Assembly (NCBI GenBank): GCA_009694435.1
Contig: SHUY01000013.1
Span: 1-34,259 of the forward strand
Length of the DNA stretch: 34,259 nt
Direction of reading: 5' to 3'
Source of the DNA: Acidimicrobiia bacterium
GTDB lineage: Bacteria; Actinomycetota; Acidimicrobiia; IMCC26256; PALSA-555
In this document: one piece after another, positions 26,038 to 34,259 of the stretch
Numbering within the stretch: position 1 is the stretch's first letter
Layout of the letters: each line of letters starts with the position of its first letter
Translations under genes and position numbers: made by a program
Notes under the pieces: model-generated
Seen by the model: the letters and a program-made list of their open reading frames with translations, nothing else
What the model was told of the DNA's origin: nothing
Databases searched by the model: none

Positions 26038-28277
26038 TCGATAAAGCCACTTATCAAGCGCTCGGGTTAACCGACGACGAATACGAAGCAATTGTTGAGT
26101 TATTAGGCCGTCACCCTAATGAACTTGAAGTAGCGATGTATTCGGTTATGTGGTCGGAACACTGTTCGTATAAATCTTCGAAAGTGCATCTTCGCCGACT
26201 TCCGACCACCGCGCCGTGGGTGTTGGTGGGTCCGGGCGAAGGAGCGGGAGTAATTGATATTGGTGACGATTTGGCTATTGCGGTTCGTATTGAGTCTCAC
26301 AACCATCCGTCGGCGATTGAGCCCTACCAAGGTGCGGCCACCGGAGTGGGCGGGATAATCCGTGACATTTTCTCGATGGGCGCGCGACCTATTGCGCTAA
26401 TGGACCCCTTGCGCTTTGGCTCACTCGATGACGCGCGCACCCGCTATTTAGTCGAAGGGGTAGTAGCCGGAATTAGTGGTTACGGAAATTCGGTAGGCGT
26501 TCCTACGGTAGGCGGCGAGCTGGTGTTTGATGATTGTTATCGAGAAAACCCATTAGTCAATGTGTTTTGTTTGGGCATCTTGCCTAAATCGCGTTTGGTG
26601 TTCGCGCGAGCCGAAGGCGTGGGGAATCTTGCCGTGTTGTTGGGGTCGGCTACGGGACGAGACGGAATTGGTGGCGCGAGCGTGTTGGCCTCTGCGGGCT
26701 TCGACGACAGTTCGGCTACTAAGCGTCCGTCGGTGCAAGTGGGCGATCCGTTCGAAGAGAAGCGTTTGATCGAAGCATGCCTCGAGTTGTTAGACGAGGG
26801 CTTGGCCCTAGGGGTGCAAGATCTTGGCGCGGCGGGCCTTTCCTGCGCGGCCGCCGAAACCGCCGCGGCCACGGGCGCGGGTATGGATGTTGATTTCACC
26901 CAGGTCCCCCAGCGGGAACCGAATATGAACCCGATTGAAATTATGACTTCGGAAAGTCAAGAGCGAATGCTCGCTATTGTCACTCCCGAAAATCTTGACC
27001 GAGTACTCGCCCTGTGCGCGCGCTGGGAAGTGCGAGCCAATGTTGTTGGGCACGTAACCGACACCGGTCGCTTTCGTATTTTTTCCGGGTCGTTCACCGG
27101 TAACGACCCGGCCGACATGAGCCGGTGCGTGGCCGACATACCGTGCGCCAGCCTGGGTCAAGGGCCAGTTTACGAGCGTCCACAAGCCCGCCCACTTGAT
27201 CACGCCGAAGTTTTACTCGCCGACCCTGCGCCCGAACTGCTGGCGATGTTTCCCGACGGCACCGACCTCTCGGGGGAACTTTTGCGCTTGTTGTCCACTC
27301 CCACTATTGGTGATTCTTCTTGGGTCTGGCGTCAATACGACCACCAATTATTTCTAAACACGGTGGTCGGGCCTGGCGGCGACGCCACCGTTTTACGGTT
27401 GCCCGATACTGAGCGGGGTTTAGCGTTAAGCGTTGATGGTAAAGCGCGCTTTTGCCGGCTTGACCCTAACACCGGAGCGCGCTTGGGCGTTCTTGAGGCC
27501 GCGCGCAATGTCGCGTGCTCAGGGGCCGAACCGCGGGCGTTAGTTAATTGCCTAAACTTCGGCAACCCTGAGCACCCCGAAGTGATGTGGCAGTTTTCCC
27601 AAGCCGTCGACGGCATGAGTGAGGCTTGTTCTGCGTTAGGGATTCCGGTTATCGGGGGCAACGTCAGTTTTTACAACGAAAGCCGTGGGGCTGATATTGA
27701 CCCCACTCCAGTGGTAGGGGTTATCGGTGTCATCGATTCCCTCGCCGCCCCGCCGCCGGGTATGGCCTTTAGTCCGGGCGAGCACGTAGTGACCCTCGGA
27801 ACTACTCTCGGCGAGTTTGGTGGCTCGGAGTGGGCTTACGTAGTTCACGGTATTGACGGTGGGTCACCGCCGGTGGCCGATCTTGACGCGGCTCGTTATC
27901 TTCACGGATTAATTCGCGATCTGGTTAGTCGGCGAGTGGTGAGCGCGGTGCACGATGTTTCTGATGGCGGATACGGCGTAGCCCTAGCCGAGATGGCCAT
28001 AGCGGGCGGTGTAGGCGCAAGTCTGATACCAGAAGATGATCAGTCTCACGCCGCTTGGTGTTTTTCTGAATCGGCCTCGCGCATCGTGGTAACCGTTCCG
28101 CCCGAAAAACTATCCGAAGTTTTAACTGCGGCCGCCGACGCGAAGGTGGCGGCGCGCGATTGCGGGACAACTGGCGGTACTCGTTTAATAGTTAATGGGG
28201 TATTCGATGTCGCAGTATCTGATCTCGCCACTACTTGGCGGAGCGCGGTTCCCTTGGCTCTGGGAGTTAACGAATAA
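26034..28277 (+). CDS. purL: FGAM synthase subunit PurL (small type)
   Basis: 747 residues, the size of the small PurL that works with separate PurS and PurQ. It activates FGAR with ATP for amidation. Signatures: [97 protein letters not shown], and in the second half [10 protein letters not shown] and [18 protein letters not shown]. Begins at GTG 26034 overlapping purQ. It ends 9 bases before the convergent antisense gene at 28287. Confidence 0.97.
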   Translation: MIDKATYQALGLTDDEYEAIVELLGRHPNELEVAMYSVMWSEHCSYKSSKVHLRRLPTTAPWVLVGPGEGAGVIDIGDDLAIAVRIESHNHPSAIEPYQGAATGVGGIIRDIFSMGARPIALMDPLRFGSLDDARTRYLVEGVVAGISGYGNSVGVPTVGGELVFDDCYRENPLVNVFCLGILPKSRLVFARAEGVGNLAVLLGSATGRDGIGGASVLASAGFDDSSATKRPSVQVGDPFEEKRLIEACLELLDEGLALGVQDLGAAGLSCAAAETAAATGAGMDVDFTQVPQREPNMNPIEIMTSESQERMLAIVTPENLDRVLALCARWEVRANVVGHVTDTGRFRIFSGSFTGNDPADMSRCVADIPCASLGQGPVYERPQARPLDHAEVLLADPAPELLAMFPDGTDLSGELLRLLSTPTIGDSSWVWRQYDHQLFLNTVVGPGGDATVLRLPDTERGLALSVDGKARFCRLDPNTGARLGVLEAARNVACSGAEPRALVNCLNFGNPEHPEVMWQFSQAVDGMSEACSALGIPVIGGNVSFYNESRGADIDPTPVVGVIGVIDSLAAPPPGMAFSPGEHVVTLGTTLGEFGGSEWAYVVHGIDGGSPPVADLDAARYLHGLIRDLVSRRVVSAVHDVSDGGYGVALAEMAIAGGVGASLIPEDDQSHAAWCFSESASRIVVTVPPEKLSEVLTAAADAKVAARDCGTTGGTRLIVNGVFDVAVSDLATTWRSAVPLALGVNE

Positions 28278-28286
28278 ATGTTTTTA

Positions 28287-28745
28287 TTAAGCGCTGGCGT
28301 CGCTGATAACCCCCGACTCTTCAAGAAACGAAATCACCTGCGCGCTCGATGCCGCCACCGAACGGTTGGCTGTCGGCACCCGCAGTTCTGCGGCGTGCGG
28401 AGTTTCAAAACCAGAGTCCGTCCGCCCCGCCCGTTGAGCACAAACCTCGGCCGGGGCATCGAGAAACACTTCAAGGAATCGGTTAAGCGTCGAGCGCAAG
28501 TCCTCCCGATCACTTTGGTGCAAAGCGCTGATCGCAACTATGACCGTCACGTTGTTGGCCAGCAAAGTTTCGCAAAACCATCGCAACGGTTCATCTCCGA
28601 GTGCAAGGTAACGATTTTGGGCTTCGTCGTCAATGAAAATCGCTGCGATACCGCGGGCATTGAGATCGGCCGCCACCGCTCGACCCACGGTGCGTTTGCC
28701 CGATCCGGCTTGGCCGGTGAGCCAAAGACAAGTACTGGTAGCCAC
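28287..28745 (-). CDS. APS-kinase-like P-loop protein with altered Walker A
   Basis: 152 residues from GTG 28745. The N-terminus CLWLTGQAGSGKRTVGRAVAADLNARGIAAIFID and the middle EVFLDAPAEVCAQR follow the adenylylsulfate (APS) kinase CysC pattern, and SALHQSDREDLRSTL corresponds to the segment after the third strand. Two key features are changed: the Ser/Thr after the P-loop lysine is Arg (G11-GSGK17-R18), and the usual DGDN-R motif is IDDEAQNRY. It is also shorter than typical APS kinase. So it is probably not a canonical APS kinase; it may bind another nucleotide or be degenerate. It lies antisense between purL and purF, splitting the purine block. Confidence 0.6.
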   Translation of the reverse strand: MATSTCLWLTGQAGSGKRTVGRAVAADLNARGIAAIFIDDEAQNRYLALGDEPLRWFCETLLANNVTVIVAISALHQSDREDLRSTLNRFLEVFLDAPAEVCAQRAGRTDSGFETPHAAELRVPTANRSVAASSAQVISFLEESGVISDASA

Positions 28746-28802
28746 GGTTCTACGCTACGCCGGCTGAGCCCTGATAGGGGCCCGAGCGGGCGGGGTGAAA
28801 AA

Positions 28803-28811
28803 TGGGATACT
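28803..28811 (+). promoter_or_regulatory. Possible extended -10 promoter for purF
   Basis: TG-G-GATACT has the TGn extension plus a -10-like hexamer at 28806-28811. A transcript start near 28818 would coincide with GTG 28819, giving a leaderless purF mRNA, a common actinobacterial arrangement. It would give purF-purM-bldC a promoter of its own. Confidence 0.4.
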
Positions 28812-28818
28812 TAGAGTT

Positions 28819-30306
28819 GTGACGGCGCAGATCGGCCACGCGTGTGGCGTTTTCGGTATTTATGCCCCCGGCGAACCGGTGGCCAGTCAGACCCACCTCG
28901 GCCTTTACGCCTTACAGCACCGCGGTCAAGAGTCGGCCGGAATGGCGGTAAGCGACGGCGAAACCATCACGGTGGTTAAAGACATGGGATTGGTCAATCA
29001 AGTATTTACCGAGCAGAACCTCGCCCCGCTTACTGGTCATCTAGCCATTGGTCACAACCGCTATTCCACTACCGGCTCGAGCACTTGGCGCAACGCGCAG
29101 CCGGTTTATCGCTCGGTGGGCGACGCCGGTTTTGCTTTGGGCCATAACGGCAATCTCACTAACACCGAAGAGTTGGCTAAAGAACTCGGTATGTTACCCG
29201 GGTTAGAAAGTACAGCTGCCGATGTCGACTCCACTAGCGATTCGGCCTTGATCGCGGAGCTGATCGCGCAGGAATACCCACGCGAAACCCGATCTGATGG
29301 TCGCGATCTTGAAGTTGCCCTTGAACAAGTTTTGCCGCGACTCGTCGGTGGATTTTCTTTAGTACTTATGGACGACTCACGTTTAATCGGAGTACGTGAT
29401 CGAAACGGATTTTGGCCTCTAGTACTTGGTCGTTTAGATGGCGGCTGGGTTTTAGCTAGCGAGACCGCCGCGCTAGATATTCTCGGTGCCCATTTTGTCC
29501 GGGAAATCGAGCCCGGTGAGATGGTAGTCATCGACGCGGCCGGAATACGTGAATATCGTTTTGCCGAACCTAACCCTAAGTTATGTTTGTTTGAGTTTAT
29601 TTATTTTGCTCGCCCCGATACTTATCTTTTTGGTCAAAATGTGCACGCGGCGCGAGTGCGCATGGGTGAGGAGTTGGCTCAACAGTCGCCCGTCGATGCC
29701 GATATGGTTATGCCGGTTCCCGAATCGGGCATACCGGCCGCGCAGGGTTTTGCTCGCCGCTCCGGAGTTCCTTATGGCGACGGGCTAGTCAAGAACCGCT
29801 ACGTGGGTCGAACGTTTATTAGTCCCGTTCAACAACAGCGCGCGAGTGGGGTTCGACTAAAGCTAAATCCACTGCCCGAGAATATTAGGGGCAAGCGGTT
29901 GATCGTGGTTGATGACTCAATCGTGCGCGGCACTACGACCCGTCAAGTAGTGGCCATGTTGCGCGAAGCGGGGGCGGCTGAGATTCACTTCCGAGTTTCG
30001 TCTCCTCCTTATCGTTGGCCGTGTTACTACGGGATGGACACTGGCCGCCGGTCAGAATTGCTCGCGGCCGACCTTTCGGTCGGAGAAATCGCCGACTATC
30101 TCAATGTCGATTCTTTGGCTTATCTTGATATGGATCGAGTCGTTAACGCCACGGGTTTATCGGGCGATTCATTTTGTACCGCGTGTCTTTCGGGCGATTA
30201 TCCCGTTCCCGTTCCTGATCTAGTCGATTCGAAATCAGTATTAGAGGACACTTCAAAAACTCCGGTCGAAGTTTTGGAAGTTAAGCCTGACCCGGGTCGA
30301 GTGTGA
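28819..30306 (+). CDS. purF: Amidophosphoribosyltransferase
   Basis: About 495 residues; first and committed step of purine synthesis, making phosphoribosylamine from PRPP and glutamine. The glutaminase nucleophile is the cysteine of HACGVFGIYAP, so a short propeptide is probably removed. Further motifs: QHRGQESAGMA, HNRYSTTGSS, GHNGN and the PRPP loop LIVVDDSIVRGTTTRQ. Cysteines at KLCLFEF, PCYYGMDT and CTACLSGDYP match the [4Fe-4S] ligands of the Bacillus-type enzyme. Start is GTG 28819 (leaderless, behind an extended -10) or in-frame GTG 28795. The TGA overlaps the purM GTG. Confidence 0.95.
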   Translation: MTAQIGHACGVFGIYAPGEPVASQTHLGLYALQHRGQESAGMAVSDGETITVVKDMGLVNQVFTEQNLAPLTGHLAIGHNRYSTTGSSTWRNAQPVYRSVGDAGFALGHNGNLTNTEELAKELGMLPGLESTAADVDSTSDSALIAELIAQEYPRETRSDGRDLEVALEQVLPRLVGGFSLVLMDDSRLIGVRDRNGFWPLVLGRLDGGWVLASETAALDILGAHFVREIEPGEMVVIDAAGIREYRFAEPNPKLCLFEFIYFARPDTYLFGQNVHAARVRMGEELAQQSPVDADMVMPVPESGIPAAQGFARRSGVPYGDGLVKNRYVGRTFISPVQQQRASGVRLKLNPLPENIRGKRLIVVDDSIVRGTTTRQVVAMLREAGAAEIHFRVSSPPYRWPCYYGMDTGRRSELLAADLSVGEIADYLNVDSLAYLDMDRVVNATGLSGDSFCTACLSGDYPVPVPDLVDSKSVLEDTSKTPVEVLEVKPDPGRV

Positions 30307-31349
30307 ATCGTCGCGAAGAGCCGCTTACTTACGCATCCTCGGGAGTAGATATTGGTGCGGGGGACCGCGCGGTTGAAATGATTAAAGCCCACGTGGCTTC
30401 TACTCTGCGGCCCGAAGTAGTGGGGAGTATTGGCGGTTTTGGGGGGCTGTTTTCTATTGGCGACCTAGCCGGGCGGAATTCTTTATTGGTGGCCTCTACT
30501 GACGGAGTTGGGACCAAGTCGGTGGTCGCGGGACAAATGGGAAAGTACGACACCATCGGTATTGATCTGGTGGCTATGTCGGTTGATGACGTCGCTACTT
30601 GTGGTGCGGCCCCCCTGTTTTTTCTTGATTACATCTCAGTGGGGAAAGTAGTTCCAGAGCACATTGACTCGGTAGTAGCCGGAGTGGCGCGCGGGTGTCG
30701 CGAGGCGGGCTGCGCACTTATCGGCGGAGAAATATCTGAACACCCCGGCTTAATGAACGAAACTGAGTTTGATCTTGTCGGTTTTGCCGTCGGGCTGGTA
30801 GATCGTGACCAAGTGTTACCCCGCGATGTGCGCGCCGGTGATCGCATTGTGGGCTTGGCCAGCCCCGGATTGCGTTCTAATGGTTATTCGTTAGCGCGCC
30901 AAGCTTTTGCTCGGGCCGATATTTCACTCAACGAACCGGCGTGGAAAGGCGCTCACCATTCTCTCGGCGAAGAGTTGCTAAACCCCAGCGTTATTTATGC
31001 CCCCGCCCTCAGCCATTTACGGGAACACGTTTCGGTTCACGCTTTCGTTCATGTCACCGGTGGCGGCATCGCGGGCAATTTGGTGCGGGCATTACCTCCT
31101 CACTGCGATGGGGTAGTGACTCGGGGGAGGTTTCCCGAGCCCCGTATTTTTTCAATTGTGCAGAAAGCCGGAAATATTAGTGACGATGAAATGGAACAGG
31201 TTTTTAATCTTGGTCTCGGTATGTTGGTGGTGGTTGCCGCGGGTGATTTACACAAAACCCTCGACACCGTGCGCGCTTCGGGACACGAAGCGTGGGAAGT
31301 CGGTGAAATTGTTGTCGGCCACGGTAAAGCTCAAGTAGTTCGATCATGA
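30303..31349 (+). CDS. purM: AIR synthetase (phosphoribosylformylglycinamidine cyclo-ligase)
   Basis: 348 residues. It closes the imidazole ring, FGAM to AIR. Motifs: YASSGVDIGAGDRAVEMIK, STDGVGTKSVVA, GIDLVAMSVDDVATCGAAPLFFLDYISVGK, GEISEHPGLM, LASPGLRSNGYSLAR, HVTGGGIAGNLVRALP and FNLGLGMLVVV. The GTG start overlaps the purF stop and the TGA overlaps the bldC ATG, so purF-purM-bldC look translationally linked. Confidence 0.97.
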   Translation: MNRREEPLTYASSGVDIGAGDRAVEMIKAHVASTLRPEVVGSIGGFGGLFSIGDLAGRNSLLVASTDGVGTKSVVAGQMGKYDTIGIDLVAMSVDDVATCGAAPLFFLDYISVGKVVPEHIDSVVAGVARGCREAGCALIGGEISEHPGLMNETEFDLVGFAVGLVDRDQVLPRDVRAGDRIVGLASPGLRSNGYSLARQAFARADISLNEPAWKGAHHSLGEELLNPSVIYAPALSHLREHVSVHAFVHVTGGGIAGNLVRALPPHCDGVVTRGRFPEPRIFSIVQKAGNISDDEMEQVFNLGLGMLVVVAAGDLHKTLDTVRASGHEAWEVGEIVVGHGKAQVVRS

Positions 31350-31573
31350 CTAACCCCGAACCGCATACTCCTATCGTTACGAACGACCCTCGACCGGCCG
31401 ATCCGGACGATGACAAACTCCTTACCCCCGGCGAAGTAGCGACGATGTTTCGTGTTTCTCCTAAAACTGTTACCCGTTGGCACCAAACCGGAAAAATATC
31501 GGCGATACGCACCCCCGGTGGCCATCGTCGATTTCGTGCTAAAGAGATAAAGCAGCTTCTGGGGGACGCGTAG
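31346..31573 (+). CDS. bldC: BldC-like MerR-type DNA-binding protein
   Basis: 75 residues. After a disordered, Asp/Pro-rich N-terminus (1-24), residues ~25-72 form a compact winged helix: LLTPGEVATMFRVSPKTVTRWHQTGKISAIRTPGGHRRFRAKEIKQLL. The PKTVTRW and TPGGHRRFR motifs are those of Streptomyces BldC, a small regulator that binds DNA as head-to-tail oligomers and controls the timing of development there. In non-sporulating actinobacteria its role is unclear. Overlap with purM (ATGA) and the purM-bldC order are shared with Streptomyces in broad terms. Confidence 0.9.
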   Translation: MTNPEPHTPIVTNDPRPADPDDDKLLTPGEVATMFRVSPKTVTRWHQTGKISAIRTPGGHRRFRAKEIKQLLGDA

Positions 31574-31616
31574 AAATTATTGCGTTTCTTATTTTTAAAA
31601 ATCGGGGGAGATGAGT

Positions 31617-32759
31617 GTGAACGCCGTACTGTCGGTGCAGTCAATTATCGATGAAGCCGTTGCCATTACTGGCCAAGACGACTTTGGCTCCGCGGATTGG
31701 TCAGAGGGGCTTGAAGTATTAGTCGCCGCGGCTCGCACTGAAGCAAAACTCAACGAAGCCGGTGAAATGTCGTTTCGTTACCGCATGCTTAACTGCGTAA
31801 CTAACCGGCTGCAAGTTATTGATTGGATTAAAAATCACCCCGAGATAAAAAACGAAAAAATTGAGCGGCCGTTAATGATCATTGGACTTCCCCGTACCGG
31901 CACTACGGCGCTATCTAATCTTTTGGCCGCCGATCCGGACACCCGATCGTTGCGAGTGTGGGAATCGGGGTCGTTGATCCCACCACCTACGCGGGCAACT
32001 TACGAATCTGATGAGCGCATCGCGACTGCTCAAGCCGGGCTCGATCTACTCATACAAATGGTGCCCACGTTTCCTTCTATGTACGACGATTCGGCCACGG
32101 GAACCGCCGAAGCCATTGATTTATTGGGAATGTCGTTTCGAGCCTTTCAGTTAACCGGAATGGCCGTGATGCCCAGTTTTGACCAATGGTGGCTGAACTG
32201 CGACATGGATGAGGCCTACGCTCTTCACCGCCAAACTTTGCAGTTGTTGCAAGCTGCGTGTCCACCCCGACGCTGGCATTTGAAGAATCCGTCCGACGTT
32301 TTTTATCTTGAAGCCGTTCGGAAGACCTACCCCGACGCAATTTTCGTTTGGACTCATCGTGATCCCGCGCAAGTGATTCCTTCGGTAACTAATCTGATCG
32401 CGGAGTTGATGGATCCTTTTGTAACTGAACTTGATCGCCCTCAGTTGGGGCTCACGCAGATAGCACTATGGGCCAAGGGTATTGAGCGGGCGCAGGCCTT
32501 TCGAGCTGATAATCCCGAAGGGTTTATCGATGTCGCGATGACTGACTTGGCCGCCGACCCATTAGGAACTGTGGCTCGAGTTTACGAAGCCGCGGATTGG
32601 AAGTTCACTAATAAATCAGAAGTTTCTATGAAACAACACCTAGCTGACACTCCTCGTCGAGGCCACAAACCAGATTTAGACCAATATAATTTTTCTCTTG
32701 CCGACATACGCAATCAGTTCAGCTCTTATTGTGACCAATTCTCTGATTTCATTAATTAA
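31617..32759 (+). CDS. Sulfotransferase family protein
   Basis: 380 residues. The PAPS 5'-phosphosulfate loop is PLMIIGLPRTGTTALSNLLAADP near residues 85-107, and the 3'-phosphate region is the WHLKNPSDVFYLEAVRKTYPDAIFVWTHRDPAQVIPS segment near 220-255. It belongs to the bacterial Sulfotransfer_3-type group, which moves sulfate from PAPS to a hydroxyl or amine of a lipid, sugar or small molecule. The acceptor is unknown. GTG 31617 is chosen because GGGGGAG lies 6 bases upstream; ATG 31611 overlaps that site. It is probably co-transcribed with the DUF1214 gene 15 bases downstream. Confidence 0.87.
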   Translation: MNAVLSVQSIIDEAVAITGQDDFGSADWSEGLEVLVAAARTEAKLNEAGEMSFRYRMLNCVTNRLQVIDWIKNHPEIKNEKIERPLMIIGLPRTGTTALSNLLAADPDTRSLRVWESGSLIPPPTRATYESDERIATAQAGLDLLIQMVPTFPSMYDDSATGTAEAIDLLGMSFRAFQLTGMAVMPSFDQWWLNCDMDEAYALHRQTLQLLQAACPPRRWHLKNPSDVFYLEAVRKTYPDAIFVWTHRDPAQVIPSVTNLIAELMDPFVTELDRPQLGLTQIALWAKGIERAQAFRADNPEGFIDVAMTDLAADPLGTVARVYEAADWKFTNKSEVSMKQHLADTPRRGHKPDLDQYNFSLADIRNQFSSYCDQFSDFIN

Positions 32760-32774
32760 TAAGGAGTAGAGCAG

Positions 32775-33896
32775 ATGACTAATCAAGAAAATAGTGCCGC
32801 AGCCGACGAAATAACTCAAAAAGTTGTCGACGGGAGAGCGTGGCGAGAGTTTTGTGATCTGCTGGCCGACGCCGGCGAATCAATTTTAGCCGAAGGAAAT
32901 CCAACTGATCCTCTCGACCGAGCAGAAGGTTTTCGTATGCTCACTCGCTTACTGCGAGCGTCACTGGAGAACAACCTCGAATATGGCGATGGGCGTTTTC
33001 CGCAACTGATTTGCACCTGTCACGAAACAATTAAAATTGTGGCCGAAAACCCTGACAACCTTTATTTAGGTTCTTCAATCGACGGTCAGTACGACTATCG
33101 CGTCTGGGGTACCCGGGGCGGATCGCAGTGGATAAGTTTTAATATTTTTGCCGGAGGCGGGTTTGGCGGTGGTGGTCCTGGGGTCGGGGCTACTTTGCAC
33201 GGGGAGACTCTTGCTTGCGAACCCGACGGGACTTTTTCGGTGATTTTGTCGCAGAAAAAACACGCGGGCAATTGGCTCAAACTTGACCCTGAGAGCAGAA
33301 GTTTGGTTATTCGGCAAACTTTTCTCGATAAGAAAAATAATCCGTGGGCCGAATTACATATTGAACGCATCGGAGCCGAAGGCGAAACCCCCACTCCGTT
33401 AACTGCTCACCACCTTTATCGATCCCTTATGACCGCGGGACACTACGTAAAAGCCGTGGCGGGAATAGGGGCTCAGTGGGCTACGCGCCAGGCCCAGCGA
33501 CCTAATGAGTTTTTCGATGAAGCTCAAGAGCAAGACACTCGAAATTATAAAGATCCCCAGATTGTTTGGCACCAAGCGTATTTCACTCTTAAAGACGATG
33601 AAGCATTAGTGATTGACTTCACTCCTCCACAGTGTGACTACTGGATGATTGTTCTGCACAATCATTGGATGGAAACGCTTGACTATGTTCATCACCAGGC
33701 AACACTCAATAGTTACAGTGCCAAAGTAAATTCTGACGGATCCGTACGCTGTGTAGTAGCGCACCGCGACCCGGGTGTGGGTAATTGGCTTGATACTGCT
33801 AGTCATGAGTTGGGAACAGTTGGAGTGCGCTGGGTCGGACCCAACGTGATTGATGTGATGCCTAAAACGCAGGTGGTTAAGATTTCTTCTCTTTAA
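32775..33896 (+). CDS. DUF1214 domain protein
   Basis: 373 residues. The C-terminal third (about 285-370: QAYFTLKDDEALVIDFTPPQCDYWMIVLHNHWMETLDYVHHQATLNSYSAKVNSDGSVRCVVAHRDPGVGNWLDTASHELGTVGVRW, read as consecutive short segments) matches DUF1214. The N-terminal half has a helical start and a beta-rich middle with a glycine-rich loop (FAGGGFGGGGPGVG). No signal peptide is seen. DUF1214 proteins are of unknown function. ATG 32775 has AAGGAG 9 bases upstream. Close pairing with the sulfotransferase suggests a shared pathway, by inference only. Confidence 0.82.
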   Translation: MTNQENSAAADEITQKVVDGRAWREFCDLLADAGESILAEGNPTDPLDRAEGFRMLTRLLRASLENNLEYGDGRFPQLICTCHETIKIVAENPDNLYLGSSIDGQYDYRVWGTRGGSQWISFNIFAGGGFGGGGPGVGATLHGETLACEPDGTFSVILSQKKHAGNWLKLDPESRSLVIRQTFLDKKNNPWAELHIERIGAEGETPTPLTAHHLYRSLMTAGHYVKAVAGIGAQWATRQAQRPNEFFDEAQEQDTRNYKDPQIVWHQAYFTLKDDEALVIDFTPPQCDYWMIVLHNHWMETLDYVHHQATLNSYSAKVNSDGSVRCVVAHRDPGVGNWLDTASHELGTVGVRWVGPNVIDVMPKTQVVKISSL

Positions 33897-33897
33897 C

Positions 33898-33916
33898 GAG
33901 CGCGCGCTACTTTTTT
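33898..33916 (+). terminator. Possible terminator after the DUF1214 gene
   Basis: AGCGCGCGCT (33899-33908) is self-complementary and followed by AC and six T residues. The stem is short with a tiny loop, so this is a weak intrinsic terminator candidate. It may serve both strands, since the tRNA operon reads towards it. Confidence 0.4.
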
Positions 33917-33921
33917 AAAAT

Positions 33922-33997
33922 TGGTGGCCGGGACCGGCGTCGATCCGGTGACCCCACGCTTTTCAGGCGTGTGCTCTGCCAACTGAGCTACCCGGCC
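33922..33997 (-). tRNA. tRNA-Phe (anticodon GAA)
   Basis: Minus strand: acceptor GGCCGGG / CCCGGCC with discriminator A and an encoded CCA (33922-33924). The anticodon arm is CACGC-CTGAAAA-GCGTG with GAA at 34-36. Last of three tRNAs in the order Glu-Asp-Phe. Confidence 0.97.
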
Positions 33998-34007
33998 GGG
34001 TAACTAA

Positions 34008-34041
34008 CAACACCAGCGCCATCACGCCGGCTCTGGTGTTG
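34008..34041 (-). terminator. Stem-loop between tRNA-Asp and tRNA-Phe
   Basis: CAACACCAG (34008-34016) and CTGGTGTTG (34033-34041) are perfect 9-base arms. On the minus strand the stem is followed by TTAGTT. It may be an attenuator or an RNA-processing site between the two tRNAs. Confidence 0.4.
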
Positions 34042-34046
34042 CCGAG

Positions 34047-34121
34047 CGGTCCTGACGGGATTTGAACCCGCGGCCTCCGCCTTGACAGGGCGGCGTGCAC
34101 TCCAAACTGCACCACAGGACC
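34047..34121 (-). tRNA. tRNA-Asp (anticodon GTC)
   Basis: Minus strand: acceptor GGTCCTG / CAGGACC with discriminator G. CCA is not encoded (CTC follows). The anticodon arm is CCGCC-CTGTCAA-GGCGG with GTC at 34-36. Confidence 0.97.
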
Positions 34122-34127
34122 TTATGA

Positions 34128-34145
34128 CCAACGGCAAGCCGTTGG
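34128..34145 (-). other. Stem-loop between tRNA-Glu and tRNA-Asp
   Basis: CCAACGGC-AA-GCCGTTGG is a perfect inverted repeat in the 47-base spacer. As RNA it would form about 7 pairs with a 4-base loop. No T-run follows on the minus strand, so processing is likelier than termination. Confidence 0.4.
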
Positions 34146-34168
34146 GTATTACCACGGCGAACCGCTTG

Positions 34169-34241
34169 TGCCCCCAGGGGAATTCGAATCCCCGTTACCG
34201 CCTTGAAAGAGCGGCGTCCTGGGCCGCTGGACGATGGGGGC
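34169..34241 (-). tRNA. tRNA-Glu (anticodon TTC)
   Basis: Minus strand: acceptor GCCCCCA / TGGGGGC with discriminator A; CCA is not encoded (CAA follows). The anticodon arm is CCGCT-CTTTCAA-GGCGG with TTC at 34-36. First of the Glu-Asp-Phe cluster. Confidence 0.96.
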
Positions 34242-34259
34242 GCTACCCCGAAGGGAACT

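Noticed and set aside
28278-28814. 178-residue plus-strand frame between purL and purF
   Set aside because: Arg- and His-rich sequence without family features; the minus-strand frame keeps an APS-kinase-like pattern and is preferred.

Overview
This is a stretch of actinobacterial chromosome, most likely from the class Acidimicrobiia (Ilumatobacter-like; base composition looks moderately GC-rich by eye). Reasons: a DUF5318 protein next to rpsF-ssb-rpsR-rplI-dnaB, dnaK-grpE-dnaJ-hspR followed by clpB with HAIR-type operators, a purF-purM-bldC arrangement, an EtfD-like Fe-S oxidoreductase, an actinobacterial-type bifunctional dCTP deaminase, and a tRNA Glu-Asp-Phe cluster. No insertion sequence, prophage, CRISPR array or rRNA was seen. 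Genes are densely packed and many neighbours overlap by 4 bases (ATGA or GTGA).

Layout. 1-2107: a partial PadR regulator (minus) with a perfect inverted repeat upstream, a DUF5318 protein, panB, and a DUF192 lipoprotein. 2108-5865: a structured leader, then rpsF-ssb-rpsR-rplI, a spacer with several DnaA-box-like motifs, and dnaB. The rpsR product carries a long acidic repetitive C-terminal extension, the oddest protein feature in the window. 5904-9278: two small membrane proteins (one DUF3054), a DUF1330-like protein, a secreted alpha/beta hydrolase (minus), and a GAP/Sap-type membrane gene broken by an in-frame TAG (minus). 9320-13512: tRNA-Gly, dcd, an SCO6745-like gene, an EtfD-like oxidoreductase (minus), and a cyclic-nucleotide-binding protein (minus) with its own terminator.

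13573-20168 is the chaperone block: a possible 43-residue small ORF that runs to 2 bases before dnaK, then dnaK-grpE-dnaJ-hspR and clpB. HspR-type operators lie upstream of dnaK and across the hspR stop codon ahead of clpB, which suggests an autoregulated heat-shock circuit. 20270-31573 is a nearly complete de novo purine block: purA-purD-purB-purC-purS-purQ-purL, then an antisense APS-kinase-like gene with an altered P-loop, then purF-purM-bldC. 31617-33896 holds a sulfotransferase and a DUF1214 protein. The window ends in a minus-strand tRNA cluster (Glu, Asp, Phe) with hairpins in both spacers.

Most of the window is housekeeping. The points most worth a second look are the S18 extension and its 12-bp repeat, the DnaA-box cluster before dnaB, the small ORF and operators around the dnaK operon, the degenerate kinase inside the purine cluster, and the interrupted GAP-family gene.
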